Below are positions 30,392 through 39,661 of a DNA stretch of 56,456 bases, one piece after another. This DNA comes from Candidatus Zipacnadia bacterium (lineage in GTDB: Bacteria > Armatimonadota > Zipacnadia > Zipacnadales > JABUFB01): the NCBI GenBank assembly GCA_029821745.1, contig JALGSS010000001.1:1-56456 (forward strand). Direction: 5' to 3'. The notes below the pieces were generated by a model. That model saw only the letters and a program-made list of their open reading frames with translations. It had not been told where the DNA came from and searched no databases. Every line of letters begins with the position of its first letter. The first letter of the stretch is position 1. The translations under genes and the position numbers were made by a program.

Positions 30392-30790
30392 ATGAGACGA
30401 GTGGTGATGGTGATGCTGGCGGCGGTCCTGGTGCCGGTTTCCGGCTGCGGCCAGACGGCGCTCCAGCGGGTGAAGATCGTGGGGCTCACCGCCAAGCAGA
30501 CGGCCGAGACGGCCTATCTCACCGTGCGGATCAAGTGGGAACTGGGTCATGTGGACGAGCGCACGATGGACCGGACCCGGTCGCTCTACGCACGGTTCGA
30601 GCTGGCCAAGAAGGCCTACGTGGCCGCGCTGGAATTGTGGGAGACCGGCGCGCCGCAGCCGGACCGGGAAACGCTGCGCGAACAGGTCACGTTGCTTGCC
30701 GCGGCGCTTCACGCGCTGGCGCTTGAGGTGAAGTCCGAGTGGCCGCCGGTTACTGCGCGGCCAGTCGGAAAGGAGGTGGACCGTGTCTGA
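30392..30790 (+). CDS. Small lipoprotein
   Basis: MRRVVMVMLAAVLVPVSGCGQ lipobox; GGAGGGAG upstream. Confidence 0.55.
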   Translation: MRRVVMVMLAAVLVPVSGCGQTALQRVKIVGLTAKQTAETAYLTVRIKWELGHVDERTMDRTRSLYARFELAKKAYVAALELWETGAPQPDRETLREQVTLLAAALHALALEVKSEWPPVTARPVGKEVDRV

Positions 30791-31157
30791 ACCGGTGGAC
30801 TCCACCAGCCTTATGCTGACGATGTTTATGGTGGCGAACCCTGCGCCTTGTCGACGCGATGCTCGCCCTCCAGGCCGGTCTCCCCATCGACAGTCTGCGC
30901 CTGCGCAGCCTCGCCGACCTCGACGAGGAGGCCCGGCAGTACGTCGACGAGATCCTCGTCGCCCGCAGCTGAGCGGAAGGCCCGTAACCCCGCTTCCGTG
31001 CAGCCACATATCACATGCGGCGATCGCCGAGCGGGCGCTCCGGCCGATTGTCCAGCTGCAGGACCGCGCAGACCAGGAGACGCGATTCGGTGAGATCGTC
31101 GGACGACCGGGCAAGTCGTAGCGCCCGGCAAGCAGGTTCATTCTGCCCGCAGACCGT

Positions 31158-34100
31158 TCAGCAAACGCAAGTCTCTATCAAACGGGCTATCCTTCTGGTG
31201 TCGAGGGCGCCGCCCGGCTCGTCTCGGGTTTCGATCAGCGTTCCAGCCTCTCCTTCGCCATCCTGCCAGGGGGAAATGCCCGCCTCTATGTACTCCGCCC
31301 GCTTTTTCTCCCAGCGGGCCCGGTATCTCGGGTCGTCGAGCAAGCCGAGATGCTCCCAGTAGAAGGTCACGCCGCGAGCGTGGTCGGCTATGGTGAAGTC
31401 CGGGTAACGGACGCGGCCACCCGGCAACACGAGCGGCTGTTCGTAGGCGTACTCGATCCTACGGGCATGGAGCATGTTGGCGATGACCAGCTCGGATTTC
31501 GAGCGCACGAGGCCCCCTCGCTCGGTGCGATGAATGAGCCAGTCCTCCAGGAAGCGCGACTGGGCTCCGATTGTGACTTCCCGTGGCAAGGGGTCGCTGA
31601 AGAGATTGGTCACGCGCCGCGCAATCTCGGAGTACTCGTCCCCGGAATACCGCCGGTATGCTGCCAAGGGACCCTGGTGGAGGATGACCAAGCGATCCTG
31701 ATGGCGCGTGAGGGCCGTATACAGTAGCTCACGCGAAAGGAGCCAGCAGGGGTTCGTCAAGACGACGAAGGTCAGGCCGAACTCACTGCCCTGGGTCTTG
31801 TGCACGGTGAGGCAGTAGGCAAGCTCCAAAGGGTTGCTTCCTTCGTCACCGAACTCGCCACGGTAGAAGCCGTACTTGTGACCGAGCTGGCCGGCAAACT
31901 CCACCTCAAGCTTCCACGGCAGTCCTCTGAGCTTCTTTGTCTTGTACTGGCCGACCACAACCCCGATGTCGCCGTTCGCGATGTAGGCCTCGCCGTCGGG
32001 ACTTGGCCACACATCCCGGCGTCGTTGGTTGATGACGTTTATCACCTTGTCGCCGTAGAGGAGGGCCTGGCGGCCCACGGGCGGCGGCACCTTGCGTCGC
32101 CAGCCTTTCGTTTGGGCGAGCTCCCGGACCTTCCGGCGGAAGCGATCCTGGATCATGCGATTCAGGGCGTCGACGCCGACGAGCCCAGCCCTGACGGGTG
32201 ACAGCATCTGCCACGTCTCGGCCTTGGCGGCCGCCCCTGGCTTCTCGCCGAACCTGCTCCAGAAGAAGGCCCACGGAATGTCACCGTAACGCTCGCCGCC
32301 CAGCGACTCCTCGAAGCCCAGCTCGTCTTCCGGTCCCTCGAGCTTCAGCGCCCGCACCAGCTCCTCCACGATCTTCTCGTGAAGATCTTGTGGGTGGTCC
32401 CACTGGATGATCCCCAGCCGACCGGTGTCTCCTTCAGCCAATGCATCCCACACCGTGTCTGCCCCGGGATCGAGCGGCCGCCCGCTGAAGTGCGAGGAAA
32501 GCAGCATGTCCTCGCGTGCCTCGCCCTGCTGGCGACGCGGGATCGTGAGCTCGGCGTAGCACGGCCCGCAGCGCGGGAACGCGGTCTCAATGTTCTCCGG
32601 GGTCAGCTCGTTCACAATGTCCACGAACGGACGTCCCGCACCGATGGGTGGCAGTTGGTGCGGGTCACCCACCAGCACTAACCGTTCCACGTTCGTGAGC
32701 GAGTCAATCAACGCCGCGAGCTGCTCCTCGGTCAGCATCGAGGATTCGTCCACGATCACTGTGCGGTAGTCGCCACACCGGGCCGCCTTGCGGTTCGGGA
32801 AGTAGGCACCGGTGTCGCCGTTGTAGCGCTGAAAGCGGTTCAGGAACTGGGCGAGCGTGAGCCCCGAGCCGCGCAGCCCCGTCTGTTCCTCGAGGCGCAC
32901 GCGCGCCTTGCCCGTGGGCGCGAGGAGCAGGAGGCCCCGCGCCGCCACCTCCTCCAGTGCGCACAGCATCCGAAGCAGTGTCGTCTTGCCCGTTCCCGCA
33001 GCCCCGACCAGCACCGACAGCCGAGAGCGGTAGATCTGTTCGAGCGCCTTGGCCTTCTCCCGTCGAGCGCGCTCTTCGAGCTCCCGCTCCACTGCATCCC
33101 TTGGGAGGGGCTGGTCCAGGCCCCGGTCCACGAGCGCGCGCCAATCGTAATCCGCGGCATGTGGCCTTCCCTTCTTCCGGCCCATAGCCTCGCGGCGGAT
33201 GATCGCCCGGCACTCCGCGAGCCGAGCCACCTGATACGCAGGTTCCCCCGCCCGTGTGGCCGCCCGCTCGATGACGGTTCCGAAGCTCTCCTCCGTGGCG
33301 TCGAGCACGTTCTCGCCGAGCGGGCACGGCGGCTGCAGCGCCCGCTCCCGAGCTCTGCGGATGACCCAGCTCCGCGGCAGGAGTGTATGCCCCTGGAGCG
33401 CGGCCTCCTCCAGCAGATCCACGACCAAGGCGCGGACGCGCCGCGGGTCGGCCGGGTCCTCCACTTGGCTCGGCAGCGGCACCGGGAACTCCCTGCGCAC
33501 CGACTCGTCTGGGAAGAGCCCACGGTCAACGGCACCAAAGGCAATGGGATCGACGGCGCGCCGATCACGCTCGAAGAGCAGGTAGGGGTTGGCAAGGAAC
33601 TGGTCGTCAGTCTCGTCGATACCCGCGTCGGCCCGCTCCGTCGGGTCGTAGACGCGAAGCGCCTGGTCCTCGGAGATGGCGCAGCGGCTCAGAAGCTCCA
33701 GCAGCGCGCGCCGCTCGGCCGACATCCGCTTCCACCCGCGCCGCAAACTCGCAAAGAGCAGCTTGGCGGTGGGGCCGCCCAGCTTCGCCGGATCCTCCAT
33801 CACGGCGTCCGCTAGCGCCCAGGGGCTGCCGCCGCCCTCGCGCTCGCGCAGCAGCTCGATCTCGTAGGCGAGCAGGCTCCCGTGCTGGAAGCCCCACTCG
33901 TAGCCGAAGGCCGAGAGCGCCGAGCCCAGGCCGGGGAACGCGCCGCGTGCCTGCCAGAGCCGGTTGAGCTGCGTGTCGATCCACGCAAGGGCCTTGTCCC
34001 ACGGCCCCTCGATCCGCCCTCGGATGCGGTGCAGCGCTCCGGCACAGGCGATGAGCGACGCCACCGCACCGTCATGGGTCAGGAGCTCCGAGCCGTAAGA

Positions 34101-34973
34101 GAAGGCGTCGAAGTGCTCATCCGGGGCGAAGGCGACAAACTCTTCGGGATCGACCCCCTCCCGGTCTGCCAGCGCGAGCGCTTCCTTGTACGGGAACAGA
34201 AAGCCGTCGTCGAAGCCCGGTCGGATCGAGTGCCCTACGTTTCGCTCCCAAAGCACGCAACGCAGTGGCGGCTTCTTCGTGGCATACTTGTACTCGGTCG
34301 CGACGCCGACTGACAGCACACGCCCCACGCCGATGATCACGCGCCGCGACTGCTCCGAGAGCGGCGTGCGCTTGGCGTAGAAGAAGCAGAGCGACTCCTC
34401 GGGCCGCAGCGCGCCGAAAAAGGTGTCGAGCAGCACGAGTTGGTTTTCGCGCTCCTGCACCCAGTCCGTCCTTACCTCCTTCCCGCTCTGGTTGTGGATT
34501 TCGGGTTCGCGATCAGGGACCCAGTCGAGTTGCAGCCGCTCTGCGAGTCCGATTTCGCCATTCTTCCCGTTCCCTTCGACACATTCCCTCAGCATCCACC
34601 GGAAAGGGATGCACGCGGCCGAATAAGGCGGGTGAACGAAAGGCGTGGGCGCAAAGTGACCGTGCGTCTCTGGGTAGAATTCCACGTAGGGATGGTCGAT
34701 TGTGCGGCGCAACTCGAAGGGGGCCATGAACTGCGCATGCTCGCTCACGCACGGCGGCAGATCATCGGAGTTGAGTTCGTCGAACCGCTTGGCGGCGCAG
34801 CGGACCTCGTTTTCATCCTTCCTGTTTTCGCCGATGCGCCGCAGGATGAGGCAACTCGTGTTCTCCTGCGGCCGGTCGCAGACGGTGCCTTCCCAGCCGG
34901 CGTCGTGCCAGGGGACGCGGACAGTGATGTGGTGAGTGGGTAGGCGGCGGGCGCCAGAGGCGAGCGCGTTCAT
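31158..34973 (-). CDS. RecD-like superfamily 1 helicase with C-terminal nuclease-like region
   Basis: LVGAAGTGKTTLLRML, VIVDESSMLTEEQLAALID, LVLVGDPHQLPPIGAG, LAYCLTVHKTQGSEF, LYTALTRHQDRL; C-term SELVIANMLHARRIEYAYEQPLVLPGGRVRYPDFTI. Confidence 0.85.
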   Translation of the reverse strand: MNALASGARRLPTHHITVRVPWHDAGWEGTVCDRPQENTSCLILRRIGENRKDENEVRCAAKRFDELNSDDLPPCVSEHAQFMAPFELRRTIDHPYVEFYPETHGHFAPTPFVHPPYSAACIPFRWMLRECVEGNGKNGEIGLAERLQLDWVPDREPEIHNQSGKEVRTDWVQERENQLVLLDTFFGALRPEESLCFFYAKRTPLSEQSRRVIIGVGRVLSVGVATEYKYATKKPPLRCVLWERNVGHSIRPGFDDGFLFPYKEALALADREGVDPEEFVAFAPDEHFDAFSYGSELLTHDGAVASLIACAGALHRIRGRIEGPWDKALAWIDTQLNRLWQARGAFPGLGSALSAFGYEWGFQHGSLLAYEIELLREREGGGSPWALADAVMEDPAKLGGPTAKLLFASLRRGWKRMSAERRALLELLSRCAISEDQALRVYDPTERADAGIDETDDQFLANPYLLFERDRRAVDPIAFGAVDRGLFPDESVRREFPVPLPSQVEDPADPRRVRALVVDLLEEAALQGHTLLPRSWVIRRARERALQPPCPLGENVLDATEESFGTVIERAATRAGEPAYQVARLAECRAIIRREAMGRKKGRPHAADYDWRALVDRGLDQPLPRDAVERELEERARREKAKALEQIYRSRLSVLVGAAGTGKTTLLRMLCALEEVAARGLLLLAPTGKARVRLEEQTGLRGSGLTLAQFLNRFQRYNGDTGAYFPNRKAARCGDYRTVIVDESSMLTEEQLAALIDSLTNVERLVLVGDPHQLPPIGAGRPFVDIVNELTPENIETAFPRCGPCYAELTIPRRQQGEAREDMLLSSHFSGRPLDPGADTVWDALAEGDTGRLGIIQWDHPQDLHEKIVEELVRALKLEGPEDELGFEESLGGERYGDIPWAFFWSRFGEKPGAAAKAETWQMLSPVRAGLVGVDALNRMIQDRFRRKVRELAQTKGWRRKVPPPVGRQALLYGDKVINVINQRRRDVWPSPDGEAYIANGDIGVVVGQYKTKKLRGLPWKLEVEFAGQLGHKYGFYRGEFGDEGSNPLELAYCLTVHKTQGSEFGLTFVVLTNPCWLLSRELLYTALTRHQDRLVILHQGPLAAYRRYSGDEYSEIARRVTNLFSDPLPREVTIGAQSRFLEDWLIHRTERGGLVRSKSELVIANMLHARRIEYAYEQPLVLPGGRVRYPDFTIADHARGVTFYWEHLGLLDDPRYRARWEKKRAEYIEAGISPWQDGEGEAGTLIETRDEPGGALDTRRIARLIETCVC

Positions 34974-35007
34974 CGTTTCTTCTTCCCCTTGTGTGCCCCT
35001 CTTCGTG

Positions 35008-35661
35008 TCAGCCGTGCTGGCGCTCCGTCAGTCGGTCAAGGATCTGCTCCAGACCGAGAGGGATGGCGCCCAGTTGGACCAGATTGTCGTTCCTGTCCCC
35101 CTGGAACGTCAAGACCGGTCTGCCCCAGCCAAGAATCTCACGGGCCAGGCGCTCGGTCTTGCCGCGCGGTGAGGCGTACGGGATGAAGACCTGGTCAGCC
35201 AAGGCCGCGACAAATCGGTTGCGCTTCTCCGACAGGGCGACGGTCGGCCGGCGGCGCTTCTCTTCGAAGGGGGAGAGGACGAGGAGCCGTCCTTCCTCGA
35301 TGGGGCCGCGCCAGGCCGCCGGCACGCGCATGCGCTGAATGCCCCGTGCGGGGCACACGATGACCGGCTGTTCGCCCCGCAGCAGAAGTCTGAGGCACTC
35401 CTTCTCCATCGGCGAGTGGAAGCCGCCGATGACGAGGGCCTGAGCATTCCGGAGGGCGCAGACGAGATCGTAGGTCTTCAGGATGATGTTGCCGGGGCAG
35501 CGAACCGAGCAGAACAGCGCGAGCATCGGATGGCGAAGGATGCTTGCGTTACCCAGAGCCCAGAGGGTGTCAGGAGCGCCAACCCCGGGGCGCTCCGCCA
35601 GTTGTGTGGGGTAGGCCCAGTGTTCGACAGTCATCTCAACAATAGGCGGCGGTTCAACCAC
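35008..35661 (-). CDS. DprA/Smf-like Rossmann-fold protein
   Basis: LWALGNASILRHPMLALFCSVRCPGNIILKTYDLVCALRNAQALVIGGFHSPMEKECLRLLLRGEQPVIVCPARG. Confidence 0.7.
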   Translation of the reverse strand: MVEPPPIVEMTVEHWAYPTQLAERPGVGAPDTLWALGNASILRHPMLALFCSVRCPGNIILKTYDLVCALRNAQALVIGGFHSPMEKECLRLLLRGEQPVIVCPARGIQRMRVPAAWRGPIEEGRLLVLSPFEEKRRRPTVALSEKRNRFVAALADQVFIPYASPRGKTERLAREILGWGRPVLTFQGDRNDNLVQLGAIPLGLEQILDRLTERQHG

Positions 35662-35726
35662 GCACGTGATCCCCTAGCGTCGGAATCTCTCCGGCGGGGA
35701 GCTGCGGCCGCCCACACCCCGTGCCG

Positions 35727-36143
35727 TCACCCGCGAACGAGAGTCACGATGAGCATGACCAGCGCGACCAGAGCAGAGACAACGGAGATGCGGATGGCCA
35801 GATTGGCTTGGTGCTTGGCGCTCTTGAACGCTGCGAGGCGCAGTTCACGGTCATCGCGCTCACGGGCCATCTCCTCGCGTTGTCGGTGCAGTACCACTTC
35901 TCCTCGCCAAGACCTATCGTACTTGTCGCCGGCGTCTTCTCCGCTCTTCGGCGTCCGGACCAAATGGGTCGAGAGCATGTACGTCAGCCGGTTCCCGACC
36001 TCGTCCTCGTTCGCGCCAAGCTCCTGTGCGAGCTCCTCGGGCGACTTGAAGCCCTTCGTTCGTGGGCAAAGCGCGCCGAGAACCTTGAGGCCAAGATTGT
36101 CGAGAGCGAGTGGCTCGAAGACTACGACCTCTGGTAGAGGCAT
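35727..36143 (-). CDS. Small wHTH + C-terminal TM protein
   Basis: KSPEELAQELGANEDEVGNRLTYMLSTHLV wHTH-like; AIRISVVSALVALVMLIVTLV TM. Confidence 0.55.
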   Translation of the reverse strand: MPLPEVVVFEPLALDNLGLKVLGALCPRTKGFKSPEELAQELGANEDEVGNRLTYMLSTHLVRTPKSGEDAGDKYDRSWRGEVVLHRQREEMARERDDRELRLAAFKSAKHQANLAIRISVVSALVALVMLIVTLVRG

Positions 36144-36429
36144 TGGAATCCTCCTCCACTTGCAGCGTTCGCCATTGGCCGGTGCAACCAGCAGAGACGC
36201 CGAATGCGGGCCGATCAGTCCCCGCTTGTATTGCCGCCGGTCGCTCCCCCAAGATGGGACTTCCCACCCTTGCCACCTGAGAAGGCCCGGCGCTTGCGCC
36301 GAAGGTCAAGGTCCGCCTGTCTCAGCCCCGCCGCCCCAGGCATCGGCCCCACGGACCGTTCGCCGCCCCACTCATGAGACCACGGCGTTCACCAGCAGGT
36401 GCCGGCATTGCCGCCGATGGCGTTTATGC

Positions 36430-39400
36430 TCACGAGTTCTGGCCCATGCGGTACTTGATGTCGTAGTTCGTGATGAAGTCCAGTTCCTCCTCCGTGAAGC
36501 CATAGTGTGGAGCAAGCGCCCTGTCGATTTCGTCAATCAACGGCTTCGACGCCTGTACTTTGAAACACTGCGTCTCTGTCTTTCCCGTCTGTTTCTGCCT
36601 GCGCGTCAGCATGAAACTGTTACGAGACAGGTCTTCGAGATAGCGTCTTCCGAGGGCAGACAGCTTCTTGTCGGTCAACGCCGCCTCTGGCACCGGAAAG
36701 CCCTGAAGGTCGCTCGGGTTCAGGTCTCGGCCATTCGACGTAACTGTATACCACCACCAGAACAGGTCACTGCTCAAGATCGCTATGACCGGATGGACCA
36801 TCGCGTCGTCGGGGACAGAAAAGGTCGTTTCGCGCGTCGAGTGCCCCGCCCGGCCGTTCACCCTGAAGGCTGGCGGGAAGTCTGTAAACACCTTCCAGTA
36901 CAGTCCACCTGTGGTGCGGTAATAGATCGTGGGCCCCTGCCTCACAATGAAGTAGCCAAGCGCCTTTCCAAAACCCACACATTTCTCAAGCAGCCCGATC
37001 TCGGAGGCACACCCGACCTTGGGAACCCACCACGCCCGCCTTTCCCGAGGGACGCGTGCGTAGCGCAACCTCGACATCAGAAGACTACGGCTGGACGAAG
37101 TCCACTTCTGGTAGCATGTGGAATAGGTACGCGCGTCTTCCGACGGCGTCACGACGAATATCGTGAGAGCACGATTGACCGTATCGAAGAGTTTTCCGGG
37201 GCGCCAAGAATAGTTCGCGTACCACACGGCACGCCCATCCGCCTCCAAGGTGTCCTGAACCAGTTTCATTCGCTGAGTTGAGACTATCGACAGTGGAACG
37301 ATCATGCTGGCGCAACCGGCGGGGCCAAGTAGATGAATGCCACGTTCAACAAACATGCCGTGCACGGTCCGCGCCTTATCGGTGGCGAAGCCGCGCGGTG
37401 CATATGAAATCTGTCCGAGTTCGAGGTACGGGGGGTTCCCGATGATGACGTCAAATCCGCCTGACGCCCCGATGTCATAAAACTCAACAAACCAGTGGAA
37501 AGGCTTGTGCGTGGCAAGCCAGCGCTCGAACTCCGCGCCGGCGTCGGCATCGACGCCGTACTCGCTCGACAGGTGGCGGTTCAATTCGTTTTCCAGTTTG
37601 TCAAGTCGGCCTCGAAGGGCTTCCTTGTCTTCAGGTGTCACTTCGCCGCCAAGTTCCGTCTGCTGTTGGCGGAAGAGAGAAAACAGTTCCGCCGCTTCCT
37701 GGGCCCGTCGCTCGATGCGCTCCGCGGCGTTGTCGAAGTCAAAGGTGCTCTCGACGGCGCGCTGCACCTGCTCGTACGTGGCATAGCCGACCAGGCTGTT
37801 GCCCGCCCGGATGTTGAAGTCGATGTCCGGGAGCGGTTCGATCTCCTCCACCCGCTGAATCTGGGCCACGAGTTTCAGGAAGAGCCGCAGTTTGCAGATC
37901 TCGACGGCTTCCTCCATAATGTCCACGCCGTACAGGTTGTTCACGATGATCGACTTGAAGACGAAGTAGTCGGCGTTCGGATGCTGGACGACGCGGGCGA
38001 GGGCCTCGCGAAAGTCCTTGAACTGCTGGGGGTGGTGGGGTTCGCCCAAGCGATCGAGGTCGCAGACGAACGCCTCCATCCGGCCGAGGCAGGCCTCGTA
38101 AAGGGGTTCCAGGATGTTGAGCGCCGCGAACAGGAACGCACCCGACCCACATGCCGGGTCCAGGACCGTGACTTCCTGGATCGCCCGCCAGAACGCTCGC
38201 AGCAGGTCGGGGCCCTCGCAGTTCTCGACCACGTCCTGGGCGAACTGGCAGATGTCGAGGTTCAGGGTGACCAGATCGTCTATCGACTGTACGTCGCCCT
38301 CGGCGAGTTTGTCCCGGACCTCCTGGTAGTGGCGGCGCCTCGCCACGACCTCGCGCCAGATCTCCGTGGGGAGCGCGTGTGTCTCTGGTGCCGGTTCATT
38401 CCACGATCCTCGCTGAGACACGTCGTGGACGCCCGCCTCGATCTCCGCCGGTAGGTCGAGGTCAGTCCCGTGACGCACGGCCGGGTAGATGTAGCGGTCG
38501 GGATCGTCTCGGAGCAGGCGCCAGACTGACTGCTCACCCTCGAACGCGATCCGGCACCGGTCGCGTGTCATGTCCATGATGCGCGGAATGATCGTGTTGC
38601 GGCTGATGTAGCCGGTGATGTCCTCTTTGGTGTAGTAGGCGCCCATCTGCTTCTGGTTGATGTACTTCTCGAAGATGTACCCGAGGACATCGGGGTTGAT
38701 CTCGTTGTCGTTTCGGAGCGGGCGTTCGTCGAGGTGCCACTGGTACTCGTCGAAGAAGCCAAACAGCCGCTTGAACGCCTTGTCAGGGATTCGGATGGTC
38801 TCGCCGTGCAGTTGCTCGACCTGGTGACGGGTGAAGATGCCGCCGTTCAGGTACGGTACCTGACCGAGAAGCGCGTTGGTCTCGGCACTGGGGTCGTCCG
38901 GCCGTCTTGCGAATCCCTCGAAGAACAGCGGGCAGAGGAAGTCCTTGTAGAACAGGTCTCGGCCACGCGCCCGGCTCGCCTGCAGGCGGTCGGCCAAGTA
39001 GTCGGAGTTCTCGTCGAGGAAGCCACGCTTCTGGATGAAGTAGATGAACATGAGGCGGTTGAGCATCACCGATGCATACCAGCGTTGCAGGTGCTCATCC
39101 GGGATGCCGCGTATGAAGCCCAGAAATCGGCCGTGCTCATCCTTGAACCGGTCGTAGAACCGCTTGGTCACGCGCTCCACGTTGAAGGCGGCCCGGACAC
39201 GGCTGGTCACGTCAACGATGCTGAGTCCTTCCTCCTCGTCGAGAAGGAAGGCGATGGCTTGGAGTTTCTCGATGAGCGATGTTCCCGGTTGAGCGCCGTG
39301 ATAGGGGTGCTCCCGGCAGGCGGTGGGTTTGCCGATCTCGCGCTTCGCCCACTGCCATATCTGGGTCTGGTTGTCCCGGTCCGCATAGACGATGAGATGC

Positions 39401-39657
39401 TCGTGATGGGCCTTGGCGACCTGCCGCTCGATCTTCCGCCGCGTGGCGTACTCTGGCACTTGACCGCCGGCCGGCACTTCGCACGCCAGGGCGACCATGC
39501 CTCGTTTCTCTGCGAAGGCGTTGAGATCGAACTCCTCCTCGCCCACCATCACGTGGACCGCCTGCGAGCATCGGTCCCAGCCGAGTTCCTCGACGAAGAG
39601 GGGCTCAAGGTCGAAGTTCCGAAGCAGTTCACGCGCTCGGGCGAAGTCTACCGGCAT
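36430..39657 (-). CDS. Class I SAM-dependent DNA methyltransferase (Eco57I/Type II R-M-like)
   Basis: VLDPACGSGAFLFAALNIL, GFDVIIGNPPYLELGQ, MGAYYTKEDITGYISRNTIIP. Confidence 0.85.
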   Translation of the reverse strand: MPVDFARARELLRNFDLEPLFVEELGWDRCSQAVHVMVGEEEFDLNAFAEKRGMVALACEVPAGGQVPEYATRRKIERQVAKAHHEHLIVYADRDNQTQIWQWAKREIGKPTACREHPYHGAQPGTSLIEKLQAIAFLLDEEEGLSIVDVTSRVRAAFNVERVTKRFYDRFKDEHGRFLGFIRGIPDEHLQRWYASVMLNRLMFIYFIQKRGFLDENSDYLADRLQASRARGRDLFYKDFLCPLFFEGFARRPDDPSAETNALLGQVPYLNGGIFTRHQVEQLHGETIRIPDKAFKRLFGFFDEYQWHLDERPLRNDNEINPDVLGYIFEKYINQKQMGAYYTKEDITGYISRNTIIPRIMDMTRDRCRIAFEGEQSVWRLLRDDPDRYIYPAVRHGTDLDLPAEIEAGVHDVSQRGSWNEPAPETHALPTEIWREVVARRRHYQEVRDKLAEGDVQSIDDLVTLNLDICQFAQDVVENCEGPDLLRAFWRAIQEVTVLDPACGSGAFLFAALNILEPLYEACLGRMEAFVCDLDRLGEPHHPQQFKDFREALARVVQHPNADYFVFKSIIVNNLYGVDIMEEAVEICKLRLFLKLVAQIQRVEEIEPLPDIDFNIRAGNSLVGYATYEQVQRAVESTFDFDNAAERIERRAQEAAELFSLFRQQQTELGGEVTPEDKEALRGRLDKLENELNRHLSSEYGVDADAGAEFERWLATHKPFHWFVEFYDIGASGGFDVIIGNPPYLELGQISYAPRGFATDKARTVHGMFVERGIHLLGPAGCASMIVPLSIVSTQRMKLVQDTLEADGRAVWYANYSWRPGKLFDTVNRALTIFVVTPSEDARTYSTCYQKWTSSSRSLLMSRLRYARVPRERRAWWVPKVGCASEIGLLEKCVGFGKALGYFIVRQGPTIYYRTTGGLYWKVFTDFPPAFRVNGRAGHSTRETTFSVPDDAMVHPVIAILSSDLFWWWYTVTSNGRDLNPSDLQGFPVPEAALTDKKLSALGRRYLEDLSRNSFMLTRRQKQTGKTETQCFKVQASKPLIDEIDRALAPHYGFTEEELDFITNYDIKYRMGQNS

Positions 39658-39661
39658 TTGG

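Noticed and set aside
35416-37281. 621-aa + strand ORF
   Set aside because: Antisense over the DprA-like, wHTH-TM and methyltransferase genes; no domain recognised.
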